Shown here in pieces: positions 18,012-26,099 of a stretch of 38,179 nt of DNA (the first letter of the stretch is position 1; the number at the start of each line of letters is the position of its first letter). Both the position numbers and the translations under genes were made by a program. The stretch is taken from NCBI GenBank assembly GCA_023254245.1, contig JALQYE010000016.1, positions 1 through 38,179 of the forward strand. The letters are read 5' to 3'. The notes beneath the pieces are model-generated. The model did no database searches. It saw only the letters and a program-made list of their open reading frames with translations, and was not told the DNA's origin. Source of the DNA: Emticicia sp. (lineage in GTDB: Bacteria > Bacteroidota > Bacteroidia > Cytophagales > Spirosomataceae).

Positions 18012-18587
18012 ATGAATTTAATAATTTTCACTCCAGCAAATAGCTTTGCAACTTTTGTGGAGCAGTGGTCTCAGTTGTATGACCCAAATACAAATTGGGA
18101 GGCTAACTACCACAAGCACATAAAAATTGGTAAACCATTTACTCATAATGATATTCTTGAGTTATTTGAGTGGCAAAGCCAAGCTGGACTCGGTAAGATT
18201 AGAACTGCGGCAATTAAAGAGAAAATTTATCCTCATCTCGATTATATCAACGATATGAAGTTTGAAGAAACACTCGATTTAGTTGAGTTTAATGAGAAAT
18301 TTGCAGATGTTGCAGCAGTATCACGTACTTTGGTACTTCACATGATTAAACCAGAAGTGTATCCTTTATTCGACCAAAATGTGCATGTTGCTTACAATTT
18401 TATTCATGGAATTGAAATGCACCCCAATGACTACCCAATAAAGAGTGAACCACGTTTAAAATTCTATTTCAAGCATTTATTACCCTTTATAACGCGAGAA
18501 AAAGGAGATATTTCGATGAAAAAAATTGACGAAGCTCTCAATACATTTGGCCAATTAATTAAACGAAACCCTAAGTTAAAAATATAA
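18012..18587 (+). CDS. Hypothetical protein
   Basis: 191 residues, no signal peptide or membrane segment; a soluble, mainly helical protein. Notable segments are LELFEWQSQAGLGKIRTAAI and LHMIKPEVYPLFDQNVHVAY. The second resembles the P-x-x-D-x-x-V stretch of helix-hairpin-helix DNA glycosylases and of some small HhH-like proteins, but I do not see a clear hairpin motif and treat this as weak. It is divergent from the Asp-box gene (122 bases apart), and the downstream DinB gene follows after 66 bases on the same strand. Confidence 0.72.
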   Translation: MNLIIFTPANSFATFVEQWSQLYDPNTNWEANYHKHIKIGKPFTHNDILELFEWQSQAGLGKIRTAAIKEKIYPHLDYINDMKFEETLDLVEFNEKFADVAAVSRTLVLHMIKPEVYPLFDQNVHVAYNFIHGIEMHPNDYPIKSEPRLKFYFKHLLPFITREKGDISMKKIDEALNTFGQLIKRNPKLKI

Positions 18588-18653
18588 TTACAGAGAACCG
18601 TATGTCAATTCATGGCTTTTTCTGAAATTTGCGAGTAAATTATACTTCATCTT

Positions 18654-19118
18654 ATGAACAACAACCAACTCGAAAAAATTATTGATAACCTGGACACTGT
18701 ATTTAGAGGCGATGCGTGGCACGGCCCATCGGTTATGGAATTTCTGAATTCGATGCCCTTAGATATTGTTGATGTCCAGAAAAACTTTTCTAAACATACC
18801 ATTTGTCAGATTGTGTTTCATCTGACAGCTTGGAGGAAATTTGTTTTCGAAAAACTCAATGATAATGTTCGCTATGATTTGGTTGATGAAACTGATAACT
18901 ATGGCCGAGAAGAAGATATAACTAAAGCAAATTGGCATAATTTGGTAAACAACCTTAAAGAAGCCCAAGAAACTTTGATGGATAAACTTACCGAATTTGA
19001 TGATAATATTCTAAATCGTCTTGTACCTGGGCAAGATTATGATTATTATAAGTTGTTAACTGGCCTTATTCAACACGATACCTATCATTTGGGTATGATT
19101 TGGGTCTTATGGGATTAA
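18654..19118 (+). CDS. DinB-like four-helix protein, copy 1
   Basis: 154 residues, the usual DinB/YfiT length. The probable metal triad is His56 (VFHLTAW) with His141 and His145 (QHDTYH). DinB-like proteins are four-helix bundles that bind a divalent metal; members act as thiol-dependent transferases or have unknown activity. An N-terminal motif FRGDAWHGPSV (17-27) is shared with the next gene. The two are tandem paralogues on the same strand, 103 bases apart. Confidence 0.88.
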   Translation: MNNNQLEKIIDNLDTVFRGDAWHGPSVMEFLNSMPLDIVDVQKNFSKHTICQIVFHLTAWRKFVFEKLNDNVRYDLVDETDNYGREEDITKANWHNLVNNLKEAQETLMDKLTEFDDNILNRLVPGQDYDYYKLLTGLIQHDTYHLGMIWVLWD

Positions 19119-19195
19119 CCTCCATACACATTTTGAAACAGAATAAATTTAAACTAAAATAATCCTTTTCACGTTAAGGTATAGGAAATACAAAA

Positions 19196-19212
19196 CTCTT
19201 CGATTTGAAGAG
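19196..19212 (+). promoter_or_regulatory. Hairpin in the leader of DinB copy 2
   Basis: CTCTTC-GATTT-GAAGAG, a 6-bp stem, ends 9 bases before the ATG at 19222 and is followed by CCTTTTATT. It could limit translation or end transcripts coming from copy 1. Confidence 0.35.
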
Positions 19213-19221
19213 CCTTTTATT

Positions 19222-19764
19222 ATGGAAGAATTACAAACAATAGAGCTTGACCGTATCAAGACACTACTCAATGCGACATTTCACGGTGGAGCATGGCATG
19301 GCCCCTCAGTTTTAGAAAATATTAAAGATATTAAGCCCAAAACTGCTGGTAATCGCCAAAAAAATATTCATACAATTGCAGAGTTGGTTTATCATATTAC
19401 AACTTGGAGGATTTTTGCCTTAAAGAAAATTCAAGGTGATGAGGAATTTGTGATAAAAACCGAAAAGCAAAATTGGGGAAATATTATTGAAGTAGATGAA
19501 TTTGAATGGGAAACGCTTCAAATGGAGCTCACCTTGAGTCATGATGAATTGATTAGTGCCTTAGAAGAAAAAGATGATAGTTTCTTGACTGAAATAGTGC
19601 CAGGTGCGGAATACGATTTTTATACGCTGCTTCATGGAATTATTCACCATGACTTGTATCATAATGGTCAGATAGCTATCTTGAAAAAATCAGCTCCAAA
19701 AGTTATTAAGTTTGATGATGAAGATGAGTTTAGAACTACAAGCTATTTTGAAGATGAATACTAA
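19222..19764 (+). CDS. DinB-like four-helix protein, copy 2
   Basis: 180 residues. The metal triad His58 (VYHITTW), His143 and His147 (HHDLYH) is intact, and the N-terminal motif FHGGAWHGPSV (20-30) matches copy 1. It differs by an acidic C-terminal extension of about 25 residues (KFDDEDEFRTTSYFEDEY) that copy 1 lacks. Both copies keep all metal ligands, so neither looks like a decaying duplicate. It is followed by a strong terminator shared with the converging kinase gene. Confidence 0.88.
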   Translation: MEELQTIELDRIKTLLNATFHGGAWHGPSVLENIKDIKPKTAGNRQKNIHTIAELVYHITTWRIFALKKIQGDEEFVIKTEKQNWGNIIEVDEFEWETLQMELTLSHDELISALEEKDDSFLTEIVPGAEYDFYTLLHGIIHHDLYHNGQIAILKKSAPKVIKFDDEDEFRTTSYFEDEY

Positions 19765-19777
19765 AATGTTTTAAATT

Positions 19778-19818
19778 GAAAAGAGTGCTGATAGTTTATA
19801 TACATCAGCACTCTTTTC
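19778..19818. terminator. Bidirectional terminator, DinB / histidine kinase
   Basis: A perfect 15-bp stem (19778-19792 with 19804-19818) and an 11-base loop. It lies between two converging stops 66 bases apart. Confidence 0.85.
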
Positions 19819-19829
19819 GGTTAAGATAC

Positions 19830-21200
19830 TTAGTTATTCTTGATAATAGGAAGGATAAGCGAAAAAGTAGTATTTTCTGCTTTATTCGAAACTAAAGTTA
19901 CCTTTCCACCATGTAATTTAGTAATTTTCTCTACCAACGAAAGCCCTATACCATAGCCTTTGATTGTTGCCGTATTATTGGCTCTGTAAAAAGGTTGAAA
20001 AATCAGGTTTGTTTCATCTTCGTTAATACCTTTGCTTAGATTCGAAAACTTAATAACAATATTATCTTGTTCTAATCTAAACAAAACATTAGTAGTTTGA
20101 TTCGTTGAAAATTTACACCCATTTTCAAGTAAATTATATAAGGCAATTTTCAGTAAATATGGATTTCCCAATACTTTAAATTCTTCTTCTGCATCAGTGA
20201 TATTTTCAAAACTAACAGTCACATTATATCCTACATTATTCATTTTTAAAATATCTTTTGTTTCCCAAAGTAACTCATCAAGTCTTATCGAGCTGAATAG
20301 AAAGGAATGATTTTCTTCGGTTAATCTGGATAATTCTAAAAGTGTCTGTGAGAGTTTACTAAGATTTTGCATATCTTCTAAAACCGAACCTAACGTTTTT
20401 ATATAATCTTCTTTATCTCGGTCTTTAAGCAATACAACCTCAATTTGTGAGATAATTTTCGATAATGGATTCTTCAGCTCATGGCTTACATTAGATATAA
20501 AAAAACGCTGTTGCTTGAATGCCTCTTCGGTTCTGTTCAATAATTGGTTAAAAGTAATAGTAAGTACTCCTATTTCATCTTCTTCATTGTGTACTTTAAG
20601 ACGTTTATCAAAGTCTTGCGGATATATATCGTTTACCTGACTAATTACATCTGAAATAGGTTGCAAGGCTCTTCCAGCAAAAAACCAACCTGTTATTCCT
20701 ACGGCAAATACTAAAATAAAGTAGAGTATAAGCATCACTTGCAAAAGATTACTCACTGTATCATTTCCGTATAAATCTATAGCTGCTGCGATAATCAGGA
20801 ATTTCTTTTTTGAAGAAGAATAATTGATAACAATCACTCCAAAATCGCTTATTTTAAACTTTTTGTCTCTACCATTACGAATAAGCATTTCTTTAGTGAT
20901 AGTAAACTCCAGTAAGTCTTCACTTCGATAAACAATATGGTTGAGGGTATCAAAAACTATAATATTCTCTTTGTAAAGTAAGTCTCTGTTCGACTCATTG
21001 ATTTTACGAAGCAATGCAGCATCAATCTCACTATTTTCGCTTAATAATTCGGCAGTTGTAATTGCTTTTGAGCGTAATCTGGTAAAAAAACGATTTGATA
21101 CGTATGATTGATAAATGTAATAAATACCAACAAAAGCGGCCAATGAAATGGCTGATACAAGTAATACGAATTGTATTGTTAATTTCTGTCTGATTTTCAT
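19830..21200 (-). CDS. Sensor histidine kinase
   Basis: 456 residues. First membrane helix about 9-32; a periplasmic sensor region of about 115 residues with no recognised domain; second helix about 148-172; HAMP linker (about 173-225); HisKA with the phosphorylated His240 in ISNVSHELKNPLS; HATPase_c with the N box LLENGCKFS and the G box GYGIGLSLVEKI. It is an orthodox membrane-bound kinase. Its ATG overlaps the stop of the response-regulator gene by four bases (ATGA), so the two form one transcriptional and translational unit. The signal is unknown; the neighbouring divergent gene encodes a sugar-isomerase-like cupin. Confidence 0.95.
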   Translation of the reverse strand: MKIRQKLTIQFVLLVSAISLAAFVGIYYIYQSYVSNRFFTRLRSKAITTAELLSENSEIDAALLRKINESNRDLLYKENIIVFDTLNHIVYRSEDLLEFTITKEMLIRNGRDKKFKISDFGVIVINYSSSKKKFLIIAAAIDLYGNDTVSNLLQVMLILYFILVFAVGITGWFFAGRALQPISDVISQVNDIYPQDFDKRLKVHNEEDEIGVLTITFNQLLNRTEEAFKQQRFFISNVSHELKNPLSKIISQIEVVLLKDRDKEDYIKTLGSVLEDMQNLSKLSQTLLELSRLTEENHSFLFSSIRLDELLWETKDILKMNNVGYNVTVSFENITDAEEEFKVLGNPYLLKIALYNLLENGCKFSTNQTTNVLFRLEQDNIVIKFSNLSKGINEDETNLIFQPFYRANNTATIKGYGIGLSLVEKITKLHGGKVTLVSNKAENTTFSLILPIIKNN

Positions 21201-21880
21201 TGATTCTCGGTCTTAATTACATAGCCCATACCATAAATGTTATGCAGCAGTTTAACCTCAAAATCTTTATCTATTTTTTTTCTGAGAAGTGCAATATAAA
21301 CCTCGACCACATTGGTGTTTGGTGAAAAATCTAAATCCCAAACTCTTTCTGAGATTTCGCCTTTAGAAACCACCCTGCCTTGATTTCGCAGCAAAAATTC
21401 TAATAATAAAAACTCTTTTGCCGTCAAATCTATTATTTTTCCTCCTCTTCTAACAAGTTTGCCATCTAAATCCATTTCGAGGTCTGCAAACCTAATGGTA
21501 TTTGTACCGATATGCACCTGTTGGAATCGTTTAGTTAATGCTCTTATTCGGGCCAAAAGCTCTTGAAATGCAAAAGGTTTTGATAGGTAATCATCAGCAC
21601 CTGAATCAAAGCCGACGAGTTTGTCGTGCAGCTCACCCAAAGCAGAAAGAATCAAAACAGGAGTTTGGTTTCCTTCACGTCGTAATTCTTTACAAACATC
21701 AAAACCATTTTTCCCTGGCATAATTACATCAGTAATTATAAGGTTATATTCATTTCGACGGCATAGGTGTAAGCCGATTGAACCATCATAACAAAAATCG
21801 ACTTCATAACCATTCTCCTCAAGCCCTTGTTTAATCGACTGAATGGTCTTGACTTCATCTTCCATCAATAAAATTTTCAT
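21197..21880 (-). CDS. OmpR-family response regulator
   Basis: 227 residues. The receiver domain (1-120) has the acidic pair Glu7/Asp8, the phosphoacceptor Asp51 (IITDVIMPG), Ser79 and Lys101 (LSKPF). The C-terminal winged helix (about 130-225) contains LTAKEFLLLEFLLRNQGRVV and NVVEVYIALLRKKID, typical of the Trans_reg_C domain. It would bind DNA when phosphorylated by the adjoining kinase. A good promoter lies about 200 bases upstream. Confidence 0.96.
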   Translation of the reverse strand: MKILLMEDEVKTIQSIKQGLEENGYEVDFCYDGSIGLHLCRRNEYNLIITDVIMPGKNGFDVCKELRREGNQTPVLILSALGELHDKLVGFDSGADDYLSKPFAFQELLARIRALTKRFQQVHIGTNTIRFADLEMDLDGKLVRRGGKIIDLTAKEFLLLEFLLRNQGRVVSKGEISERVWDLDFSPNTNVVEVYIALLRKKIDKDFEVKLLHNIYGMGYVIKTENQ

Positions 21881-22081
21881 AAAAATAGGACTTATTTTAA
21901 ATCAATTACCCTAAATATCAGGCAATTTATTAGTTTTTAATTATTACTAAAGTGATAGTTAATTATTGATTACTTTTTTTGTTAAAGTTATCTCTCAAAT
22001 TTAATTTTATCTCATAAATATGTTAAAAAAAATACTCTCCCCCAACATATTACCCCAAATCAACTACTAAAAATCACAATT

Positions 22082-22112
22082 CAAACATAGCCAAACAAAG
22101 TAATTTTACCAA
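22082..22112 (-). promoter_or_regulatory. Candidate promoter of the two-component operon
   Basis: On the minus strand: TTG (22112-22110), a 20-base spacer, and TATGTTTG (22089-22082), a full TAnnTTTG match. It would give a leader of about 195 bases before the regulator ATG at 21880. That leader (21881-22075) is AT-rich and shows no clear structure to me. Confidence 0.5.
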
Positions 22113-22140
22113 TAAGATACAAACAACAACAACATTATTT

Positions 22141-22518
22141 ATGGCAAAACTTAGCCACTTAGAAACCCATATAACAGAGAGAGGAAGCCTAACTGTGTTG
22201 GAAAAAATTTTACCCGAAGGAATAAAACGTATTTTTTATATTTACAATGCAGAAAATCAGGTGAGAGGAGGCCACCGACATAAACTTGCCTATAATGCTT
22301 TAGTTTGTGTCGGTGGTACTTGTAAAGTATATGTCCATAACGGCGAAATAGAAGAAATTTATCATTTAGATTCTCCCGACAAATGCCTTTTACTCGAACC
22401 AAGAGACTGGCACACAATGTATGATTTTTCTAAAAACTCGGTTTTGCTGGTTCTATCCGATAGATTTTATGAAAAAGAAGATTATGTCTACGAAAAATAC
22501 TCCGACCTAAATAATTAA
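22141..22518 (+). CDS. FdtA/QdtA-type cupin (dTDP-sugar 3,4-ketoisomerase-like)
   Basis: 125 residues. A single cupin domain with RGGHRHK near residue 44, YNALVCVGGTCKVYVHNG, and PRDWHTMYDF near residue 85. These match the WxcM/FdtA/QdtA family, which converts dTDP-4-keto-6-deoxyglucose to the 3-keto isomer on the way to amino-deoxy sugars such as Fuc3NAc. No rmlA/rmlB, aminotransferase or glycosyltransferase neighbours are present, so its role here is open; the assignment rests on the motif only. Its stop shares bases with the stop of the converging hydrolase gene. Confidence 0.85.
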   Translation: MAKLSHLETHITERGSLTVLEKILPEGIKRIFYIYNAENQVRGGHRHKLAYNALVCVGGTCKVYVHNGEIEEIYHLDSPDKCLLLEPRDWHTMYDFSKNSVLLVLSDRFYEKEDYVYEKYSDLNN

Positions 22519-23624
22519 AACTCCCACCAAATTTTATTGGGGTACAAACTATCAATCACTACGGGTTCACCAATCATTGGTGTAGTCAATTTGAGGTCTT
22601 TATCGGCAGCAGCCACAGCCTTTAATCGTTTAATAGGCTCATTCCATGAATGATTTGCCAAAGGAAACTTAGCCCAGTGAACAGGCATTAAAACCTTGGT
22701 TTTTAAGTCTTTTGCTGCCAAATATGTTTCTTCGGGCAATGTATGTATCTGATGCCAAAGTAAATTATATTGACCATTTTCGAGCATTGCAATGTCAAAT
22801 GGGCCATATTTTTCGCCTATTTCTTTAAAATGGGTATCATAGCCAGAATCTCCACCCATAAATAGTTTATATCCATGAATTTTTAAAACAAACGAAGACC
22901 ATAGCGACTTACCACGAGTAAATCCTCTACCAGAAAAATGACGGGCTGGTGTGGCTATTACTTCTATATCATCGGTTATTTTTGCATTTTCCCACCACGC
23001 AAACTCCATAATTTTATCTGTACTGATACCCCAATGTTCTAAATGAGCTCCTACACCCAACGAAACATAAAATTTCTTCACTTTGGGAGCAATTTTTAGT
23101 ATCGTTTCATAGTCAAGATGGTCATAATGGTCATGTGATAAAAAAAGCATATCAATTTCAGGCATATCTTCAACTTGATAAGTATTTGCTCCCTTGAAGG
23201 CTTGTACAAAAGCACCAATTGGCGATGCCGAACCGCTAAAAACTGGGTCAATTAGAATTGTTATCGCTCTTGATTTAATCAAATATGATGAATGTCCGAA
23301 CCAAACAATAGTTGGCTTTTCGGCATTAAGAACTTTTAAATCAGTTTGAATAGAAGGTATTTCCTTCTGAGGAACTACATCATTAGGCTTACTAAAATAC
23401 TCTTTAAGCATTTGCCAATAACTTCCTTTCTCCGACATCACAGAGGTAACAGATAAATTCTGAAAAACTCCATCTTTATAGGTGGCTACTTTTTTAATTC
23501 TTTCTAAACGCTGGCCTTCGGGGTCTTTTCCAAAAACTGCTTGTTGCATAAAAGCCCATACACTAATGGTCAATACAATTACAATTCCTACAATCCAAAT
23601 TATCATTTTCTTTACAATTTTCAT
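22515..23624 (-). CDS. MBL-fold metal-dependent hydrolase, membrane-anchored
   Basis: 369 residues from the ATG at 23624; further in-frame starts exist at 23654 and 23681. A single N-terminal helix (MIIWIVGIVIVLTISVWAFM) anchors or exports it. The metallo-beta-lactamase signature is complete: SHDHYDHLD, PARHFSGRG, MGGDSGYD and PVHWAKF. The overall pattern (HSSYLIKS, LIDPVFSGSASP) fits the UlaG/NAPE-PLD-like group of phosphodiesterases or lactonases rather than true beta-lactamases. Substrate unknown. The start at 23624 is preceded by an A-rich stretch typical of Bacteroidota starts, and it puts the hydrophobic helix at the very N-terminus. Confidence 0.88.
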   Translation of the reverse strand: MKIVKKMIIWIVGIVIVLTISVWAFMQQAVFGKDPEGQRLERIKKVATYKDGVFQNLSVTSVMSEKGSYWQMLKEYFSKPNDVVPQKEIPSIQTDLKVLNAEKPTIVWFGHSSYLIKSRAITILIDPVFSGSASPIGAFVQAFKGANTYQVEDMPEIDMLFLSHDHYDHLDYETILKIAPKVKKFYVSLGVGAHLEHWGISTDKIMEFAWWENAKITDDIEVIATPARHFSGRGFTRGKSLWSSFVLKIHGYKLFMGGDSGYDTHFKEIGEKYGPFDIAMLENGQYNLLWHQIHTLPEETYLAAKDLKTKVLMPVHWAKFPLANHSWNEPIKRLKAVAAADKDLKLTTPMIGEPVVIDSLYPNKIWWEF

Positions 23625-23834
23625 CTTTTTTTGTTTGTTAGGTATTAACTTCATTTGGAGTCTGAATAGTTCCAAACTCACAAAAACTACAAATTACTAC
23701 ATAAAAAACGCTTTTTTTTATCCGTATTTGGCAAATTGCTAAAATTTTTAGATATTCGGGTGTGCAAATTTTCCTAAGAAATAATAAGCAAGAATTTAAC
23801 CTAAAATGGCTAAGTTCTTAAAATCGTAAATCCA

Positions 23835-24896
23835 ATGTCACTCATCAGTAACAACCTCAAATACTTGCGTCGAATCAATGGTTTGACACAAGAACAATTT
23901 GCTCGACGCATTGGCACCAAAAGAGCTAATGTAGGTGCTTACGAAGAATCAAGAGCCATTCCACCCGTAGATACGCTCAAGATTATTGCCAACACTTTTG
24001 GTATTACAGTTGATGATTTTGTAAAAAAAGATATTCGTAAACTACGAGAAACCCCCGACCTAACTTTTGGGTTTGAAGCAAAACCATTTTATGCCAACGA
24101 CCGAAGCGAAACATCACCTGTTTCGGCAGAAATTGACCCTTTTGATATTCCAATAAATAATCTACCAAATAATGTTTTTGAAGAGTCAAACTTCTCCCAA
24201 AATTCTTCAAAAACTGATTTTGATAATTATTCTGCTCCATCAATCGGAGATTTAATGAAGAGATTTTTGGGTGATGAACCACCCCTTAATCAAGAACTAA
24301 AAACAGCTGAAAGAGTAGCACAAAGTGTTAATCTTAAACCAACTTTTGAGCGAGAAGGGCCGATTGCTACGCAACCAAGCATTCCAGTAAGAAACCTACA
24401 ACCAACTCAAAATCAATCAATTAATCAAAATATTCAATTAGTCAGACGTTTCCAGTTTAATGAGTATTTAGTCAAAAATAATGATTTTCATTTTCTAAAA
24501 AACCTCTCAACTTTCAATGTTCCGACACTTACAAACGGTGAGTACAGAGCATTTGAAGCAGGTGAAGATTTTGCATTTGAAGGGGCTTTATTGATTGGTT
24601 CTTTAGTAAAAAACTGGCATGAGATTGCCGATGGGAAAAACTATATTTTGGTCACAAAATCACAAGGTATCATCTACCGTAGAGTTTATAATCAAGTAAA
24701 AATTAAGGGGACTCTCCTACTGAGCACTGACAACAATCGATTTCCGAGTTCAGAAATTCCCTTCACTGATGTGATAGAAACTTGGGAAATTAAGGCCTTT
24801 ATAAGTCATACGCTACCTGAGCCAAGTACACCATATAGCAAACTTGGGAATTTGGTTGATGAAATGAAATTTGAATTAGAACGAATAAAAAAGTAA
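23835..24896 (+). CDS. XRE-family regulator with degenerate S24/LexA-like C-terminus
   Basis: 353 residues. An HTH of the Cro/CI type occupies residues 6-60 (LTQEQFARRIGTKRANVGAYEESR). A long, polar and Gln/Asn/Pro-rich linker (about 75-205) follows. The C-terminal 140 residues are predicted beta-rich and follow the LexA/CI S24 layout (ALLIGSLVKNWHEIADGKNYILV, then a strand where the catalytic Lys usually sits reads IIYRRVYN). The active Lys seems lost, so self-cleavage is unlikely. The TAA stop is followed directly by the ATG of the aminotransferase gene, so the two are co-transcribed. Confidence 0.85.
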   Translation: MSLISNNLKYLRRINGLTQEQFARRIGTKRANVGAYEESRAIPPVDTLKIIANTFGITVDDFVKKDIRKLRETPDLTFGFEAKPFYANDRSETSPVSAEIDPFDIPINNLPNNVFEESNFSQNSSKTDFDNYSAPSIGDLMKRFLGDEPPLNQELKTAERVAQSVNLKPTFEREGPIATQPSIPVRNLQPTQNQSINQNIQLVRRFQFNEYLVKNNDFHFLKNLSTFNVPTLTNGEYRAFEAGEDFAFEGALLIGSLVKNWHEIADGKNYILVTKSQGIIYRRVYNQVKIKGTLLLSTDNNRFPSSEIPFTDVIETWEIKAFISHTLPEPSTPYSKLGNLVDEMKFELERIKK

Positions 24897-26042
24897 ATGC
24901 AGATTACCTCAAAACAACCCAGTATTGGTACAACGATTTTCACAGTAATGTCGCAATTAGCGGCTGAAACTGGTGCATTGAATTTATCACAGGGTTTTCC
25001 GAACTTTAATTGTTCGCCAAAACTTATCGAACTGGTCAATCATCACATGAAGCAAGGCATGAATCAATATGCCCCAATGGCGGGTATTATGCCTTTACGA
25101 GAGGCTATTGCTCAAAAAACCTTCGATTTGTACGGAATGAGTTACAGCCCAAACGATGAAATTACGGTTGTATCGGGCTGTACAGAAGCACTTTATGCAG
25201 TAATGACCGCCATTATTCACAAAGACGATGAGGTAATTGTATTTGAACCTGCTTATGATAGTTACGTTCCTTGTGTAGAATTGAATGGTGGAAAAGCGGT
25301 TTACGTAACACTTTCTCCTGAAAATGATTTTGCGATTGATTGGGAAGTCGTAAAGTCAAAAATTACGGAGCGAACGAAAGCGATTATGCTAACTACTCCC
25401 CATAATCCGACGGGTAAATGCTTTACGCAACCAGATATAGATTCATTAGCCGCTTTGTTGAAAGACACCAATATTTTTGTGGTTTCAGATGAAGTGTATG
25501 AACATATTATTTTTGATGGTAGAAAACACCTTTCACCAGCTATGCACGCAGATTTAAAAGAACGCACTTTCGTGTGTGGCTCATTTGGTAAGACTTTTCA
25601 CACAACTGGCTGGAAACTGGGGTATTGTCTCGCTCCAAAAGCGTTATCAGCTGAATTTAGAAAAGCCCATCAATGGATTACGTTTTCTTGCCCAACGCCT
25701 TTTCAATATGCCTTTGCCGATTTTTTGAAAGAACCCGATAATTATCTTTCTGTAACGCAGTTTTACCAAGAAAAAAGAAACAAATTTATTAACTGGATAA
25801 AAGATTCGAGATTTGAATGGATTCCTGCCGAAGGTAGTTTTTTTCAGATGGTTTCGTATAAAAACATTACCGAAGAGTCTGATTATGACTTAGCCGTAAG
25901 ATGGACAAAGGAAATTGGTGTTGCCTCAATACCGATTTCGGTATTTTATGCCGATAAAATTGATAATAAAATACTCAGATTTTGCTTTGCGAAAGATGAT
26001 GAGATGCTTGAACGAGCAGCCGAGAGGCTGTGTAAATTGTAG
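24897..26042 (+). CDS. Methionine aminotransferase-like PLP enzyme (class I/II)
   Basis: 381 residues, as in the YbdL/kynurenine-aminotransferase group. The PLP-binding Lys is Lys232 in GSFGKTFHTTGWKLGY. Other marks are NLSQGFPNF near the N-terminus, TTPHNPTGKCF, VVSDEVYEHIIFDG, and the C-terminal RFCFAKDDEML. The enzyme would transaminate methionine or aromatic amino acids with a 2-oxo acid acceptor, in the cytoplasm; closest by pattern to methionine aminotransferase of the methionine-salvage pathway. The gene starts on the base after the regulator stop. No other salvage gene is nearby. Confidence 0.92.
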   Translation: MQITSKQPSIGTTIFTVMSQLAAETGALNLSQGFPNFNCSPKLIELVNHHMKQGMNQYAPMAGIMPLREAIAQKTFDLYGMSYSPNDEITVVSGCTEALYAVMTAIIHKDDEVIVFEPAYDSYVPCVELNGGKAVYVTLSPENDFAIDWEVVKSKITERTKAIMLTTPHNPTGKCFTQPDIDSLAALLKDTNIFVVSDEVYEHIIFDGRKHLSPAMHADLKERTFVCGSFGKTFHTTGWKLGYCLAPKALSAEFRKAHQWITFSCPTPFQYAFADFLKEPDNYLSVTQFYQEKRNKFINWIKDSRFEWIPAEGSFFQMVSYKNITEESDYDLAVRWTKEIGVASIPISVFYADKIDNKILRFCFAKDDEMLERAAERLCKL

Positions 26043-26052
26043 CATATTAGGA

Positions 26053-26084
26053 CAGTCCACAGGACTTCTATAACCTGTGGACTG
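26053..26084. terminator. Hairpin after the aminotransferase gene
   Basis: An 11-bp perfect stem, CAGTCCACAGG (26053-26063) with CCTGTGGACTG (26074-26084). There is no T-run after it on either strand, so it may be a weak terminator or a stand-alone palindromic element. It is more GC-rich than its surroundings. Confidence 0.5.
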
Positions 26085-26099
26085 CTTACCGTGCAATAA

